From: Stenopsyche tienmushanensis | Lineage: Eukaryota > Arthropoda > Insecta > Trichoptera > Stenopsychidae | Assembly: GCA_008973525.1 (NCBI GenBank) | Contig: WACJ01000183.1 | Span: forward strand, 558,001 to 622,000 | Length of the DNA stretch: 64,000 nucleotides | Reading direction: 5' to 3' | Shown here: positions 1 to 10,729 of the stretch, piece after piece | Layout of the letters: each line of letters opens with the position of its first letter | Position numbering within the stretch: the first letter of the stretch is position 1 | Notes under the pieces: generated by a model | What the model saw: the letters and a program-made list of their open reading frames with translations, nothing else | What the model was told of the DNA's origin: nothing | The model's database searches: none | Program-made: the position numbers and the translations under genes

Positions 1-56
1 GGGTTACATTCATCTCCTTTATATCATACATTCACCTCTTTATACACTCGATATTG
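1..56 (-). repeat. RTE-like retroposon 3' segment, copy I1 (cut by window edge)
   Basis: The reverse complement matches the segment with 'aatatcgag' followed by 'gaggtgaatgtatgata' seen in three fuller copies near 24.85, 29.95 and 48.57 kb. Those copies continue into 'ggcccata' and a GAT-rich tail, which is how RTE-type LINEs and the SINEs that borrow their tails often end in insects. Only the piece upstream of that tail is visible; the rest lies outside the window. The family name is inference from the tail. Confidence 0.5.
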
Positions 57-1068
57 AAGATCATCCGAAGCATCTCCGTGTTTTTCTATTTGAATACCCA
101 CCGAGCACAGGTCTTTATGAATACATCTATAAAAACGTCAAAAAATACCATAATTGGATTAGAAAAACAAAATTAGTATATACAAAAATAATATATATAT
201 TACGCGCTAAAGTAAAAATTGCAGATCGTACAATAGTTCATCGTCTATATATCACCGTGCCGCATTTTTGGCTGACTTAATTTATCGCAACGTTATATTG
301 CTGTTTTACCTTCAAATGGTTAAGGGCGGCCTAATATCGTGTCCAAAACTTAATATAATCCATTGCATAGTAGTTGAGAAACACTGAATGATGGACGTTA
401 GCCATATGACACGAGCCATGTGCGCGGAGAATTTGAAACTCAAAAGTTATTCGCACGAATGAGTGTATTTTTCGAATAATTAAAAGGGTGTATATTATGT
501 TTAGGAATAGGGAAACGTGCGCCTCTGTTCACAAAGCGAAATGAGAAAGTTTGCGGAAACGACTCAAATTGCTACCATTAGACCCTCGACGCAGAAACAA
601 AGCATCCCTTAATGACCTGCGTCCCGAAGGTTAAATATTGGACTACCTTCAGTCGGCCGGTTAAAATCTCACCTTGCAACGGACCTTAAAAAGAGCAGAA
701 AGCATCACCATAGACTAATTAATGGTCAGCCGATATTTAAAATTGTGGAGTGTTAGCGAGGACTGGTTCGCCTTGCAGCGATGATCCAGGATATGAAATA
801 TATTTAGTTGTGCTGCTTCTTAGCATCCATCGCTTATCAGATAGAAGAATTGCGGCGATTCTGTGCCGGGGAGAAAAATACACCGAGTCTTGATGAAATG
901 AATGTTCTTAGACATTGAATAATGTCCGCTGAGATAAGATTACGAAAGCGTCTCTTGTATTAAAATAGGTGGTGTAAGTGAACTTTCTATATAACAAACT
1001 CGGCAATAGCGATTTTTTATCATCCCAGTGTTGCTTTGGAAAGCAACTCATCCCAAATAACACCTTTT
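57..1068. other. AT-rich sequence, nothing recognised
   Basis: No open frame of convincing length, RNA gene or repeat shared with the rest of the window was seen. Short open frames at the right edge overlap the antisense pogo-like relic that follows. Confidence 0.4.
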
Positions 1069-1438
1069 TTATGCAGTATATACGAATACATTTTTTGAGA
1101 TATTTAAACAAATTTCTGATGCCATTATATCATTATATTCAAATCCTCTTTGTTCAGCGTAATCTAGTAATGTTTCAACATAATTTACGCCGTTTAATAA
1201 TGTATTCACTAGTGTTTTATTCAATTGTAGTGTCAATCTAATTTTCAACCTCTTGAGAGACGAAATAAACGATATTTGCATCATCCAAGCGCTTAAAGCC
1301 TGAATCATTTAATATATGATCGAACCACTGTTTGATGTTTTTCCTATCTGCGTTTTCAAAACATTTTAAATTGTCTAACAATCGCGCGGTAATCCGACTC
1401 CAGTCTAATCCGGCGCCACCTGTAATCCGACATCCCAT
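1069..1438 (-). pseudogene. pogo/Tigger-like transposase C-terminal remnant, frameshifted
   Basis: Two overlapping minus-strand frames (1438 to 1238, then about 1220 to 1069) read as one degraded protein with a frameshift near 1240. The first holds 'IKQWFDHILNDSGF' followed by 'LDDANIVYFVSQE'; the second holds 'LLDYAEQRGFEYNDI'. This order (a W-containing helix, an acidic 'ddE/NIV' stretch, then a helical tail with a 'Y/F-E-Q' element) resembles the region after the DDE domain in Tigger/jerky proteins. No catalytic residues, DNA-binding domain or termini are visible. The assignment is from family resemblance read by eye and could be wrong; a profile search would decide. Confidence 0.35.
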
Positions 1439-2756
1439 TTAAGTATAGCACATGTGTACAATAAGGCTTCGTCTATGTAAAAAATGCAAAATTATGATTC
1501 TAGACTGCCTAATAATTAATATTTTTGTAAGTTGACAAATAAGAGACAAACTTACCCCGTACACTGTACCTTAAAAAAAGTAAGCAGATTTTAAAATGTG
1601 TTTAGCAATTATACGTACTTCGAATAGTGTAACGGATTAAAATCAGATTATCGTGAGTGTCAACGCTAATTATATTACAGTTTAGAAATTGTTTCTTGGC
1701 CATAATAAGATTACAGCAAAGACCTCGTAAGACCATTCGTATAAAATCCAGTTTTCTACCTTCCAGTTTCCTAAGCGAGGAAATCTGAGATAGTAAATAG
1801 CTGCTAGTAGTTGAAACTTGCAATAGACAATAAACAATGAGAATCCGACACCGTACTCCAGCAAGGATAGAAATTATGTTATGACAAAGCAATGCAGTTC
1901 ATGCTATTGATTTTCCCTTAGGACTTAAAATATTGTTACTCGGAAACAACCAAAGGCTAATGAAGAACAAGGTATAAACAACTTTACAAGTTCTCAAAAC
2001 AAAGAACAGAATTATTGATTTCATATTTTAATATATTGTAGGAGCTATAAATATAGTCTCGCAATTACGCATTGAAGTGTTCTCAATTGACTTTGATTAT
2101 TACTGTGTTGTATGCAATATTCAACACCTCTTTGTCACCATCTTCTAAGGGCGAAATGGCAGAGTCACTTCTGACGCCAATCAATCATGAACAATTGCAA
2201 ATCAATCAAGCCAATCATTTTTAGTAAATATCTTTCCACAGTAGCTTATGAATTTCATATTACCGGAATATTATTTATTTTCTTATGGTCCTCTGGCATA
2301 CAAAAATTGCTACAAAGGTCTATAATTGTGATTTTGTAACTTCAGTTGCTTATTCAAAACTTTACGAGCTTCAAGTTCGGTGCATGATATTCCATAATGA
2401 CTTTATTAATTATCAAACTAAAAGCGCTACTTATCGAACTAAGAATAATATGTCTTGTAGCATAAGCAGTTGGATCTGAGACGACTTTGAATATTGTAAA
2501 ATCCTGAAATAAAGCTACATCTCAAGCTTCTTTCAATGAAAGAATAAAGTTCGGTATAGCTCCATCAGAAGCTTCTTCGTTTGAAATTATTTCTTTATTA
2601 TAAGATATAAAAATAGCGTTTAATTCACTTTCGGTGTCAAAAACAGAAATAAACTTTGGTTGAAAGGTTTCAGCAACGTGAAAAACTTGTAAAACTGTAA
2701 CTTTTCTGATTTGCATTGTACAAACAAAATGTTCCTATAAAATTGTTGTTTGATGT
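1439..2756. other. AT-rich sequence with one unassigned 64-codon antisense frame
   Basis: No repeat family of the window was found. A 64-codon minus-strand frame at 2522-2716 lies just left of a family A insertion. Its protein is mixed in composition with no motif I recognise, and it may be a fragment of the hAT whose C-terminal relic sits at 3.6 kb. I do not call it a gene. Confidence 0.35.
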
Positions 2757-2764
2757 CTCACAAG

Positions 2765-3368
2765 TAGGGAATCTAATCCCGGGATCCTGGACAGTTTTAG
2801 GTACTTAAGAATCCCGGGATTAAAAAACGTAATCCCGAAAATTTCGGGATTGAAATTTTTATCTAACAGAAATCGTACACCTCACCAGCACGATGAAAGC
2901 TACTAAATCGAGACATTCCCGACGAAATCTGAACGCATGGAAACAGTGGCGTAAATACTAATTGGCGACCTTAGGTGACGTCCAGGGGCAGTGACTGTCT
3001 AATCTATGTATACATATATAGCGTATATGTATGTTTTTCAAATTGTTATATGTATTTAACTTCCCCACCGGTGATGTATTTACTACACCTCGACGAATAA
3101 TGGGAATATCGATAGGAAATATAACAGATACGAGGTTCAGAATTTGTGTATTCCTCCGTAATATAATTACGAATCACATCAAAGTATTATAGGATATAAG
3201 TACTGATCTGCAGCGACGGATATAAATAATTTGTCGGGAAATCGGGAATTTTGCGAGTTTTAGTCCGGGTCTCAGCAGAAAGGAATTTTATCAGTCACAT
3301 TGATGGTGTTATACGAAAATGAGTGTTATACGAATACTTCGGGCATATTTTCGGAATAGGATTCCCTA
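2765..3368 (+). mobile_element. hAT family A, copy A1 (604 bp, non-autonomous)
   Basis: The element starts TAGGGAATCTAATCCCGGG and ends in the inverse, GGATTCCCTA. It is flanked by an exact 8-bp duplication, CTCACAAG, at 2757-2764 and 3369-3376. Eight-base duplications and YAGGG termini are typical of hAT transposons. The left subterminal region repeats ATCCCG/CGGGAT blocks on both strands. Relative to the longer copies, A1 has lost most of the hAT dimerisation-domain segment by an internal deletion: the sequence jumps from 'acgaaaatgag' to 'acttcgggcata'. It cannot encode a transposase. Confidence 0.9.
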
Positions 3369-3593
3369 CTCACAAGTGATCGTCAGCCTAAAAGTGTGAT
3401 CATTTCACTGCAGTAGTGGGCATGCTAGTAAACCATGCATAAGAAACCACGCTCGTGGAATCCCCACATATAGGACTTAAAATCGGAAATCACGATATTA
3501 TTGATGAATAGATTTTTTAAAAATTCACTCGATGTTCTTCTGCTATTCGAAATTACAACAAATTAATGAATTGAAACACGTCAAAAAAGGTCT

Positions 3594-3740
3594 GATATAA
3601 TAGATATTGTTTACGATTCTCTACTGTCGATAAAACCAACCTCAGCGACAACTGAAAAGGTGTTTTCGACAGCAGCCTCAATAAAAATGAAATTACGGTC
3701 AAGTTTAAAAGTAGAAACGTTCAGTGCATTTTTACTTTAA
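3594..3740 (+). pseudogene. hAT transposase C-terminal dimerisation-domain remnant (copy H1)
   Basis: An open frame of 48 codons ends in TAA at 3738-3740 and contains 'KPTSATTEKVFSTAASIKM' followed by 'KLRSSLKVETFSAFLL'. This is the hATC pattern: P-x-S-x-x-x-E-(R/K)-x-F-S-x-A, then K-x-R-(S/N)-x-L, then a final hydrophobic helix. It is the last domain of a hAT transposase, used for dimerisation; the catalytic part upstream is gone. It belongs to a different hAT lineage from family A. The same domain recurs at 22.5 kb, again followed by a mariner end, so the two pieces have travelled or been duplicated together. Confidence 0.65.
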
Positions 3741-3804
3741 AAATGTGTATTTTTGAAATGTAAATAAAATTCTGATCCTTTTGATTTTGCTTGAAAAACT
3801 TCTT

Positions 3805-3955
3805 TGTGTGATGGGATCAAGAAGCTTCCTATCCGATGGAATAAATGTATTTCTAATGAAGGGATCTATGTAGAAAAATAAGATGATCGTTTGTATGTTA
3901 TCACTAATAATTTTTTTTTACAGCAAAATTCCGGTTTATATTTGAATTGCCCTTG
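3805..3955 (+). repeat. 3' end of a CGAGGG-type mariner-like element (H1)
   Basis: The stretch 'gggatcaagaagcttcctatc' to 'ccggtttatatttgaattgccc' matches the right ends at 22.72-22.87 kb and, on the other strand, 27.24-27.30 kb. The terminus, read inward, is a degraded CGAGGGNGATTCAAATAT followed by AWCCGG. In better copies it abuts TA, as Tc1/mariner elements do. The 5' end is missing here. Confidence 0.6.
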
Positions 3956-5159
3956 TTTGTATATAAAACATTCCAATACTCACAATATTTTAATGATTTC
4001 ATATTCGTATAAGAATTATCAAAATTTCGTTTTAATAATGCATTTTGTATTGATTTATTAACAAAATAAAGTTTGCAGGACTCCTTCCAAAAATGAAAGC
4101 GCAATATCATCATGCATTTTTTATCTGGTAACGTTCATCGCATCTACTCTAATAAATTTGGATTTGTTGAAAATAAAAGTGTTGAATATTTGTAGAAAAA
4201 TGAATAATAACCATAATTGTATAGTGGCGAATATGGTCAATATGAAGGCGATTGTAGTGTCAGAACGTGCCATAATTGTGCAATCGTTGCGGAGAGTGTC
4301 GAGCAATTAGTATAGGAAGAAAACGGTTATCTGCTTTAACCGGTCGACCCTGAGGACGAGTGACAGCAAGTACATTAGTACTTGTGCAGCAACATGAACT
4401 CAGCTCGACCCCAACAATTTATCCACATGGACGAATCGCTACTAAAATTAGTGCCGTTATAGAACTTCCTGGCCCTCTACTTGTAGTATCTTCACCGGTC
4501 TGAGTAATCCTGTCTCTCTTTGTGACCCAATAAAACACACTGCGACAGTGCAAGGAAAAGGCAAGTTGACTATTATCGGAGATGCGTTCATATTATAGTC
4601 ATAAATCTGCAATGAAAACGATTCACGCAAATTATTCCGCTAAATCATCGTCGATGCGCTGATCAATTATTTGTTGCCTTCAATTCGCATTTAATGTTAT
4701 TGTCATTTATCATTAATATAATTGATATAATAATAAACACATGACAGCAGTATTCTCGTGGGAATATTAATAAAAATGCTATTCCACGGTGCTAAAAGAT
4801 CTTTTTCAGCATGCTTCATGGTCACTACTACTTTAATGGACACATAAAAGATTGCAAATATTATACGTGAAGGTCTTCCAGATGGTATTAAAACTATTTG
4901 AGTTTGAAAAACTTATGAGGCTGTTAAATACCTTTTTCTGAGATGTACTTTACTTTTGTGGGAAAAGTAGGAAACTGACTGTTCGTACTCCAAAAGAAAC
5001 AAAATTAACACATCTTTTCCGGGATCTTTGGATCTCAGTCTTTGGCGTGCCACTTGCGGTACGGGATACTGTTATTTCACTTAGCAAAAAACGAATCGCA
5101 ATCGCAGGTAAATATGATCAAAATGGTAATCCTGATTCATATTTTTGGGCATCTATAAA
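3956..5159. other. AT-rich sequence, nothing recognised
   Basis: Two short antisense frames (3904-4113 and 4121-4306) are compositional. No repeat termini, RNA gene or domain was seen. Confidence 0.35.
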
Positions 5160-5350
5160 TACTTAGATGCTATATTTGCTTGTCCGCCACTTGTCGTCGT
5201 ACAAATCCACTTATCTGTCAGGACCGTTGCAGCGTGTATGAAGTTTGTATTTAAATAAATAAACACTGCCGATAGCACACAATGTTCGGTAAATTTTCAA
5301 GTAAACATAAACGATACGCTTGAAATCGATTCATTATAACATACGCAATT
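5160..5350 (-). repeat. TTAA-type MITE family C, fragment C1
   Basis: The reverse complement matches the family C core: 'accgaa' then 'ttgtgtgctatcg', 'acagatAAGTGGATTTGTACG' and 'gcggacaagcaaat'. Both termini are missing, so this is a truncated copy. Fuller copies lie at 12.7, 49.1, 54.8 and 62.4 kb. Confidence 0.75.
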
Positions 5351-5444
5351 ATAGATAAATGTGGTTTTGTAATGGATTTCTTGGAGTACAAGGAATATTC
5401 AAAATACACTACTATTCCTTATTATTTCAAACGAATGAAGGCGT

Positions 5445-5535
5445 TTTTATGGGACCGTTATCAAAAGCTTTGACATACCTTTTCATAGCGTATATATGTT
5501 TTTAAAAATGTCATCGTCAGCATTCATCCTGTGGA
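5445..5535 (-). repeat. Low-copy repeat L, copy 1 (unrecognised)
   Basis: The block 'tttttatgggacc' to 'ttttcatagcgtatatat' and 'gtggatttg' resembles 41640-41745, which has the same order of words. No termini or domain is identified. It may be a worn coding fragment of an element not otherwise present. Confidence 0.3.
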
Positions 5536-6449
5536 TTTGCGTCACTAGTCCGACCGTTTAATCTCGGGACAACCTACAGATATCGATGTATATATATATT
5601 TATATAACATAACATGGTTTGCATGCCCTGTTCGTTCAGGATTGAAAACCCTAGAGAGATTGACAGTTCCGGGCAACAAGGATCCACGTAAGATATATAA
5701 AGGGACTTTCCCCAATACGGTCGAGGGAACAGGTGATGCAAACGATATTCGCATTTAAAAACAGCAGTAGTGGATCGAATAAAAACGAATAAATAATCAA
5801 TTGGAAAACCATTGTTTACAAACAAATTGATGACATAACAAAAATTATTCAAGCAAAAATGTTATCCACAATACTTAATAAATGAAGCTTCGTTGTTGAT
5901 CAATTCACTAACTTATGGATTATTATATATTGGATCGATTGATCTATGATAAATATAATAATATATTACGATATTGATGAATTTTGCAAGTCCAATTTTA
6001 GCTAAAAACAAAGTTCATTGAAATAGCACATAATATATCACTGTAATAAAGCAATAAATATAAAACAAGATTTTGAACCGTTTATTATTCCGTTTCGGTT
6101 TGCATTCCGGTTCAAAAAATAAGCGAAAAAATCGGTTTTCGGTTCAATTCCCAATGTAAATGTTTTTGTATTAAAAATATTTTTTCTTTCATAATTTAGA
6201 GCAGTTTATTCCTTCTTTGGCATACTAGAAGCATACTAGAAACAATAATAATATTATTTTCCATTTCTGGCTCTACATAAGGATCATGAATTTCCAATTT
6301 ACTTCTAGAAAATATCTTTCAAGCGTTCCGACGGAAAAACAACCACGAACGGCGCAATTAATGTGTCGGTCATGTTTGTTTAATAAAAAAAAATACATTC
6401 AACAAAACAGGACGAATAAAGAGTAAGGATTACAGTATTATAATATGAA
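5536..6449. other. AT-rich spacer with a CGGTT-rich stretch at its right edge
   Basis: Mostly featureless. Between about 6070 and 6150 it contains repeated words such as 'tttcggttt', 'ccggttc' and 'ttttcggttc'. Similar words in the opposite sense recur at 7555-7625 on the far side of the Tigger-like element, suggesting one older element split by the insertion. Confidence 0.4.
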
Positions 6450-6482
6450 TACACTCAAACCTCTTTTTGTGCGGATTTTTTT

Positions 6483-6668
6483 TTGTGCGATTTCGAAGTT
6501 ATGCGGTTTTTTAAAGCGTTTTTTTATTTTATAAAGAGTACAAATAAAACATCAACACTAACTGAAATATGGAGAAAAAAAATCTGGGACTGTGTAAATC
6601 ATATTGCATCTGCTATCACTGAATTACGACCACGCTCTTTTATTCTGATTGATTTTGGAAAAAAATAA
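6483..6668 (+). pseudogene. Tigger-like transposase fragment in F1
   Basis: A 61-codon open frame whose second half reads 'STLTEIWRKKIWDCVNHIAS' and then 'AITELRPRSF'. This fits the segment just after the DDE catalytic core of Tigger/jerky proteins, usually an aromatic 'FW' helix, an 'I..I..aW..v' helix and then 'N.CW.KLWP'. The same reading, degraded, occurs on the minus strand of F2 near 46.2 kb, so it is a genuine shared remnant and not a chance frame. The catalytic aspartates lie upstream and are absent. The first ATG is probably meaningless. Confidence is moderate because the match is by eye. Confidence 0.4.
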
Positions 6669-7089
6669 TTTCATTTTTTTTTCCATTTTTCCAATGTTTC
6701 GACGTTTAAAAATACATTATCCAAAGGAATTTAAAAAATTCCAACTACTTATGGAGTTATAGCTATTTTAGTGACGCGGCAACTTGGCCGGTCCTACCAT
6801 TAAGAAATCTTTTAACGCGTTTTTCTCGAAACTACTTTTTTCAACACGGTTGACATCATATCTCAAGTTTTAATTAAATAATTTACTTTAAAATGGGTAC
6901 GAATCTTTTCTATATAACCTTATATTATTCCTACCAGATTTATGTCAAAATTTATTTTTTAACCATTTAAAAAATAATAAAAACTGTGACAAAATAAGAC
7001 CAAAAAATGACTTGACTGAATTTTTTTAAGGAGTCCCCATTTTGTGATTTTTTTTTTAATTAGGGACTGTAGTGACATATTTACTAATT

Positions 7090-7236
7090 ATGAATTATAT
7101 TGTTGGAAAGAGAAAATCTGCACAGAACAATGATGACATTGACACTGGGTATACTATTTTTTCCGAAAAAGAGAGCGATTTTGAGTCATACCAAAAATCG
7201 CAACAAAAATTATCATACAGCGATGATAGTTTGTAA
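7090..7236 (+). pseudogene. Acidic C-terminal tail remnant of the F1 transposase
   Basis: A 48-codon frame from ATG at 7090 to TAA at 7236 is rich in S, D, E and K ('SEKESDFESYQKSQQ', then a 'YSDDSL' end). Short acidic-serine tails commonly finish Tigger/jerky transposases; element G1 ends in a comparable 'ISDSDDE'. It lies about 420 bp downstream of the other F1 fragment on the same strand, as expected for one decayed gene. Function is inferred only from position and composition. Confidence 0.3.
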
Positions 7237-7513
7237 TTAAATTAAATAGTATTTCTCTAGTGGATGTCTGGCATTTGAGATGCCAAATGTCAGAAATCCT
7301 TAAAATTTAACCAATGATGCAATACGCCCTTTAAATGTCACCAAAAATGTTATTTTTTAATTGCCTATTTATTTTCCTGTTTTTTATTAACTTTTTTTAT
7401 GCGATTTTGGATAAATTTTATAAAGCTGTTTCAAAGTTATGCGGTTTTTAAAACCCATAGCTTTTTTCGTGCGAATTTCCGCGGAACGCATCTACCGCAC
7501 AAAAAAAAAAACA

Positions 7514-9739
7514 AATAAATTCGACATAAGACGGACGTAGGTCTTCGCGTTAGATGTGCACCGAACCGAAATAAACCGATATTTCCGGTTTTCGTTCCGA
7601 CAAAAATAACAGTTTCGGTTCGATTTCAGTGATCGCGAGATTGATAAATGCGTCAAAAATTTCATACGAAAAATGGAATTCTAAAGACTGAGCTATTCGC
7701 AGTACATGTGGCAGCAGTATTTACTTCACCGTTTTACGAGAGTAATTTAATTGTCAATGGCATAGTCTTCAGAGTCGACTATGCTGAGTTCTGTATTGCA
7801 CCGTGTCCTACTTATCACGCCTCTTTGACCGCCAACGAGAACAATATCACTTCTTGCCAAGAGCCATCCTATTATTTACCGTCAAAATTCACACATAAAT
7901 GTGAAACCATCAGCATCCCATATACGCGCCGAGTGTAAACGGATGAAAATTAAAAATATAAAGAAGAAAACTATACTTAAAAGCATAGACAGCAAGGTAA
8001 AAATATAGCAGTTCCGAGAATTTATCTATTGAGTCAAAGAAGAAAGTAAGCTTTTCGATTGCTGCATTATTTAGTAGTTTTTACCCGACGGATGTCTGTC
8101 ATCCCTTTGTCCAGTTCATGTACGAGATTAAAAAGTCTCGGAAAAAAGGGTGTCTTGTTTGTAAATATTTTACATAGGATTACATGATTATTTTGCAAGA
8201 TATTGGTGATGAAATTTATGAAACGTCGGATTTAACACTAGGCTTACCGCATCCAATTGTTTGACAATATTTGAACTTCATGAGCAAAATTACATAAACC
8301 CTTATTATTATTTGCTAATATTTTTTGCTGATTATTATTTATGGAATGATATGAATATATACATCCTTCTTAGCATATAATTTGGAAATTACGTATGATG
8401 TTTACCTATCTATATCGATACCCCTCAATTTTCCGACTCGATCAATTTTATACTTGAACATTATAAACTGGTTTTATTCATAACATTTCTCCGGTAGCAA
8501 ATGTAAATAAATAATGATAAAAAAGCATTATTCCACGGATATCTTCTTTCCAATGTATCGTACCCAATATCAATAGGTCGCATCGAGATCGCTCTGCTTC
8601 AAGTTCCGAACACAATGAAAACTGTGTCGAAATGAGGATGAAATTGATATTCAAGAATCAGAAAGTTAGAGATTTGGAATCTTAATATAGCGAAAAGGAA
8701 ATTTTCTGAATTGTATTTCGTGTCAGAATAATATGCACTTTTGTCTATAAAAATGAGGTCACCTATTTTTACATCCTTAGATACATACATGTGTTCTCTA
8801 GGAAATATCACAATCGTATAAATTTATAGACAATAAATAGCCAAGCTAACTATACCAAGGTATTTCAATTGAAGCCATCAAAAGCTCAATGCCGATTTAC
8901 ACAATGTATGTAACACATCACTCAATAAGTTCGTGGGATTTTTTAAAAACAATTTACAAATAACGATCCTCTTCATGTTGTATTATGTGAACGCATTAAT
9001 TAAGAAAAATAAGACTTATGCATCATATCGACTCATCATAATAATTTACCTGGCAGATACTTTTGAGAATATCGCTGTGCAAATGTTGATGCAAAATAGG
9101 TGCACCGAATTATTGTATGATAAAGTATGGAGTAAAATTTTCGCATTTCGAGACATCGCTTTTATTGAATATAAATCCGCTTAGTTATGTCAAGTGACTA
9201 CAAAATAGAAGCATATAACCGATGTAGCAACTATAAAATTTGAAGAGCTCGCTACCTTTAATAGAAATTGTGTCTGGTAAGAGGATATACTGCAGAATTT
9301 CAGCGACTTAATTAAATGACGTGACGTTATTGCATCGTTAATTAGTTCCAACGAGTGAGGTTTATGAACTTAAGGGGGTGTTCTGGTCTAGAATTGTCGG
9401 TGTAAATCATAACATTTCACTACACAGCTTCCATTCAGCGATAATTTTGAAAACAGGATAAATATTGGCAATGGTCGAATTCGGTATCTTAATAAATATT
9501 ATTCAAGAAACTTAGCAAGCTTCTGTAGCATATGTTAAATCAAATGATAGGCTTTGTATTTAATGACAAATCTAAAGGTATAATGTAACAATTTTCCGAT
9601 GGTTGATCATGTTTTTTGTTACTTTTATTGCATATTGTTCGCATTTTTGTGTTTTATGAAATTTTGCATTGAATTTTCACAATTCCAAATAAACAATATT
9701 ATCATATAGATAGAATTGAATGGGATGTTTATGTAGAAG
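7514..9739. other. AT-rich sequence; CGGTT-rich edge at left, otherwise nothing recognised
   Basis: The first 110 bases (to about 7625) contain 'gtgcaccgaaccgaaat' and related words that mirror 6070-6150. Beyond that, several 60-96 codon frames (for example 7648-7938) have no recognisable motif. No RNA genes or repeat termini were seen. Confidence 0.35.
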
Positions 9740-9840
9740 TGCTGAAAACATCACAGGTTCTCACAAAAAGCATTTTTTTTATGATCGTTACACAAGATCT
9801 ATTTCTCGTCTCCTGTTACAGTTCGATGTAATGGATAACA
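9740..9840 (-). pseudogene. mariner transposase relic around the first catalytic aspartate
   Basis: On the minus strand near 9830 the reading is 'VTGDEK', a TAG stop, then 'ILCND'. This matches the mariner motif VTGDEKWI-x-Y-x-N, where the D is the first of the three catalytic aspartates and the stop has replaced tryptophan. Little else is readable. The same motif with the same stop occurs at about 40.54 kb. It is a dead fragment. Confidence 0.4.
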
Positions 9841-10511
9841 TGGAATTCCCTATCTACTAATCTTCTCCTACAGCGCACCGTTTCTTTGTTGACACGCCTT
9901 CGATTGCTTACAGAGGATCTGATTTCTCGTCCTTCTTCCGTTTACAATTTATTAAGCCATCCATTGTTGAGGTGTAAAATTTCTCACACTGGAGAGTAAA
10001 ATTAAATATATTTATTTTCAAAAAAGGAGTTAAAGCGCACCAAAAACCCACCAAATGGCAATATTTTTAGGCATTTGGAGCCGTTATCATCTTCCAGTGT
10101 ATCGAAATTCTGTTGATAGAAAATGAACAAACAAAAGACAGACCAGCTCAAATGTCTTTAGGAGAATACTAAATGTTTGTTTGTACAGTTGTGTATTGCG
10201 TCGGTTAACGTTCTCATTAGATCTAACTATTATCTAACAGCCGTTTCTTGTTATTCTTAAACAAAACTATCGTGGGCTAATTAAATATGAGTTCCTGTAG
10301 CATTGCGTACCTTCGATATTTCATAAGTGGCAAATGTATTTCATTTAAAAAGCATTCATATGGAGCTGTTTGTCTCTATGCATAATTTGTTAAGTTTATT
10401 ATCGACAAACCTGTATTCAAATTCAAAAACAATGCGGTTATCGTATTCCATGCAATATTGCAAGTAGAGCGCATAAATTCTATCGGCGACTAAGTACATA
10501 TATAAGAGTTG
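9841..10511. other. AT-rich sequence, nothing recognised
   Basis: No open frame, repeat terminus or RNA gene was seen. Confidence 0.35.
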
Positions 10512-10729
10512 GTATAGTGCAGCGTTTCTTTACAACTGTGCCGCGGCACGGTGCTGTGCCGCAAGACCATGCCACGCGACATTTTTTCCGTTCCCAATGT
10601 AATAATTTGTTCATAATATAAAATAATTTATGATTATGCAGACGTAAAAAAGCAAAAATCTCGAAACAGTGTCTCGTCTTTTGAGGCGATTTAAGTTAGG
10701 AGCAAATTTTCGATTTCTGCCCTTTCTTT

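Larger units (their letters stand above)
6452..7513 (+). mobile_element. pogo/Tigger-like DNA transposon F1, right end eroded
   Basis: The left terminus CACTCAAACCTCTTTTTGTG follows TA at 6450-6451. It fits the Tigger-type pattern in which 'ACCTC', a T-rich run and 'TGCG' are spaced from the end. The same terminus, inverted, closes a second copy at 46344 next to TA. The right end here stops in 'ccgcacaaaa' without the final 'gaggtttgagtg', so it is truncated. Two plus-strand coding remnants lie inside. The interior also contains an AACGCGTTTTTCTCGAAACT block shared with element E2. Confidence 0.7.
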
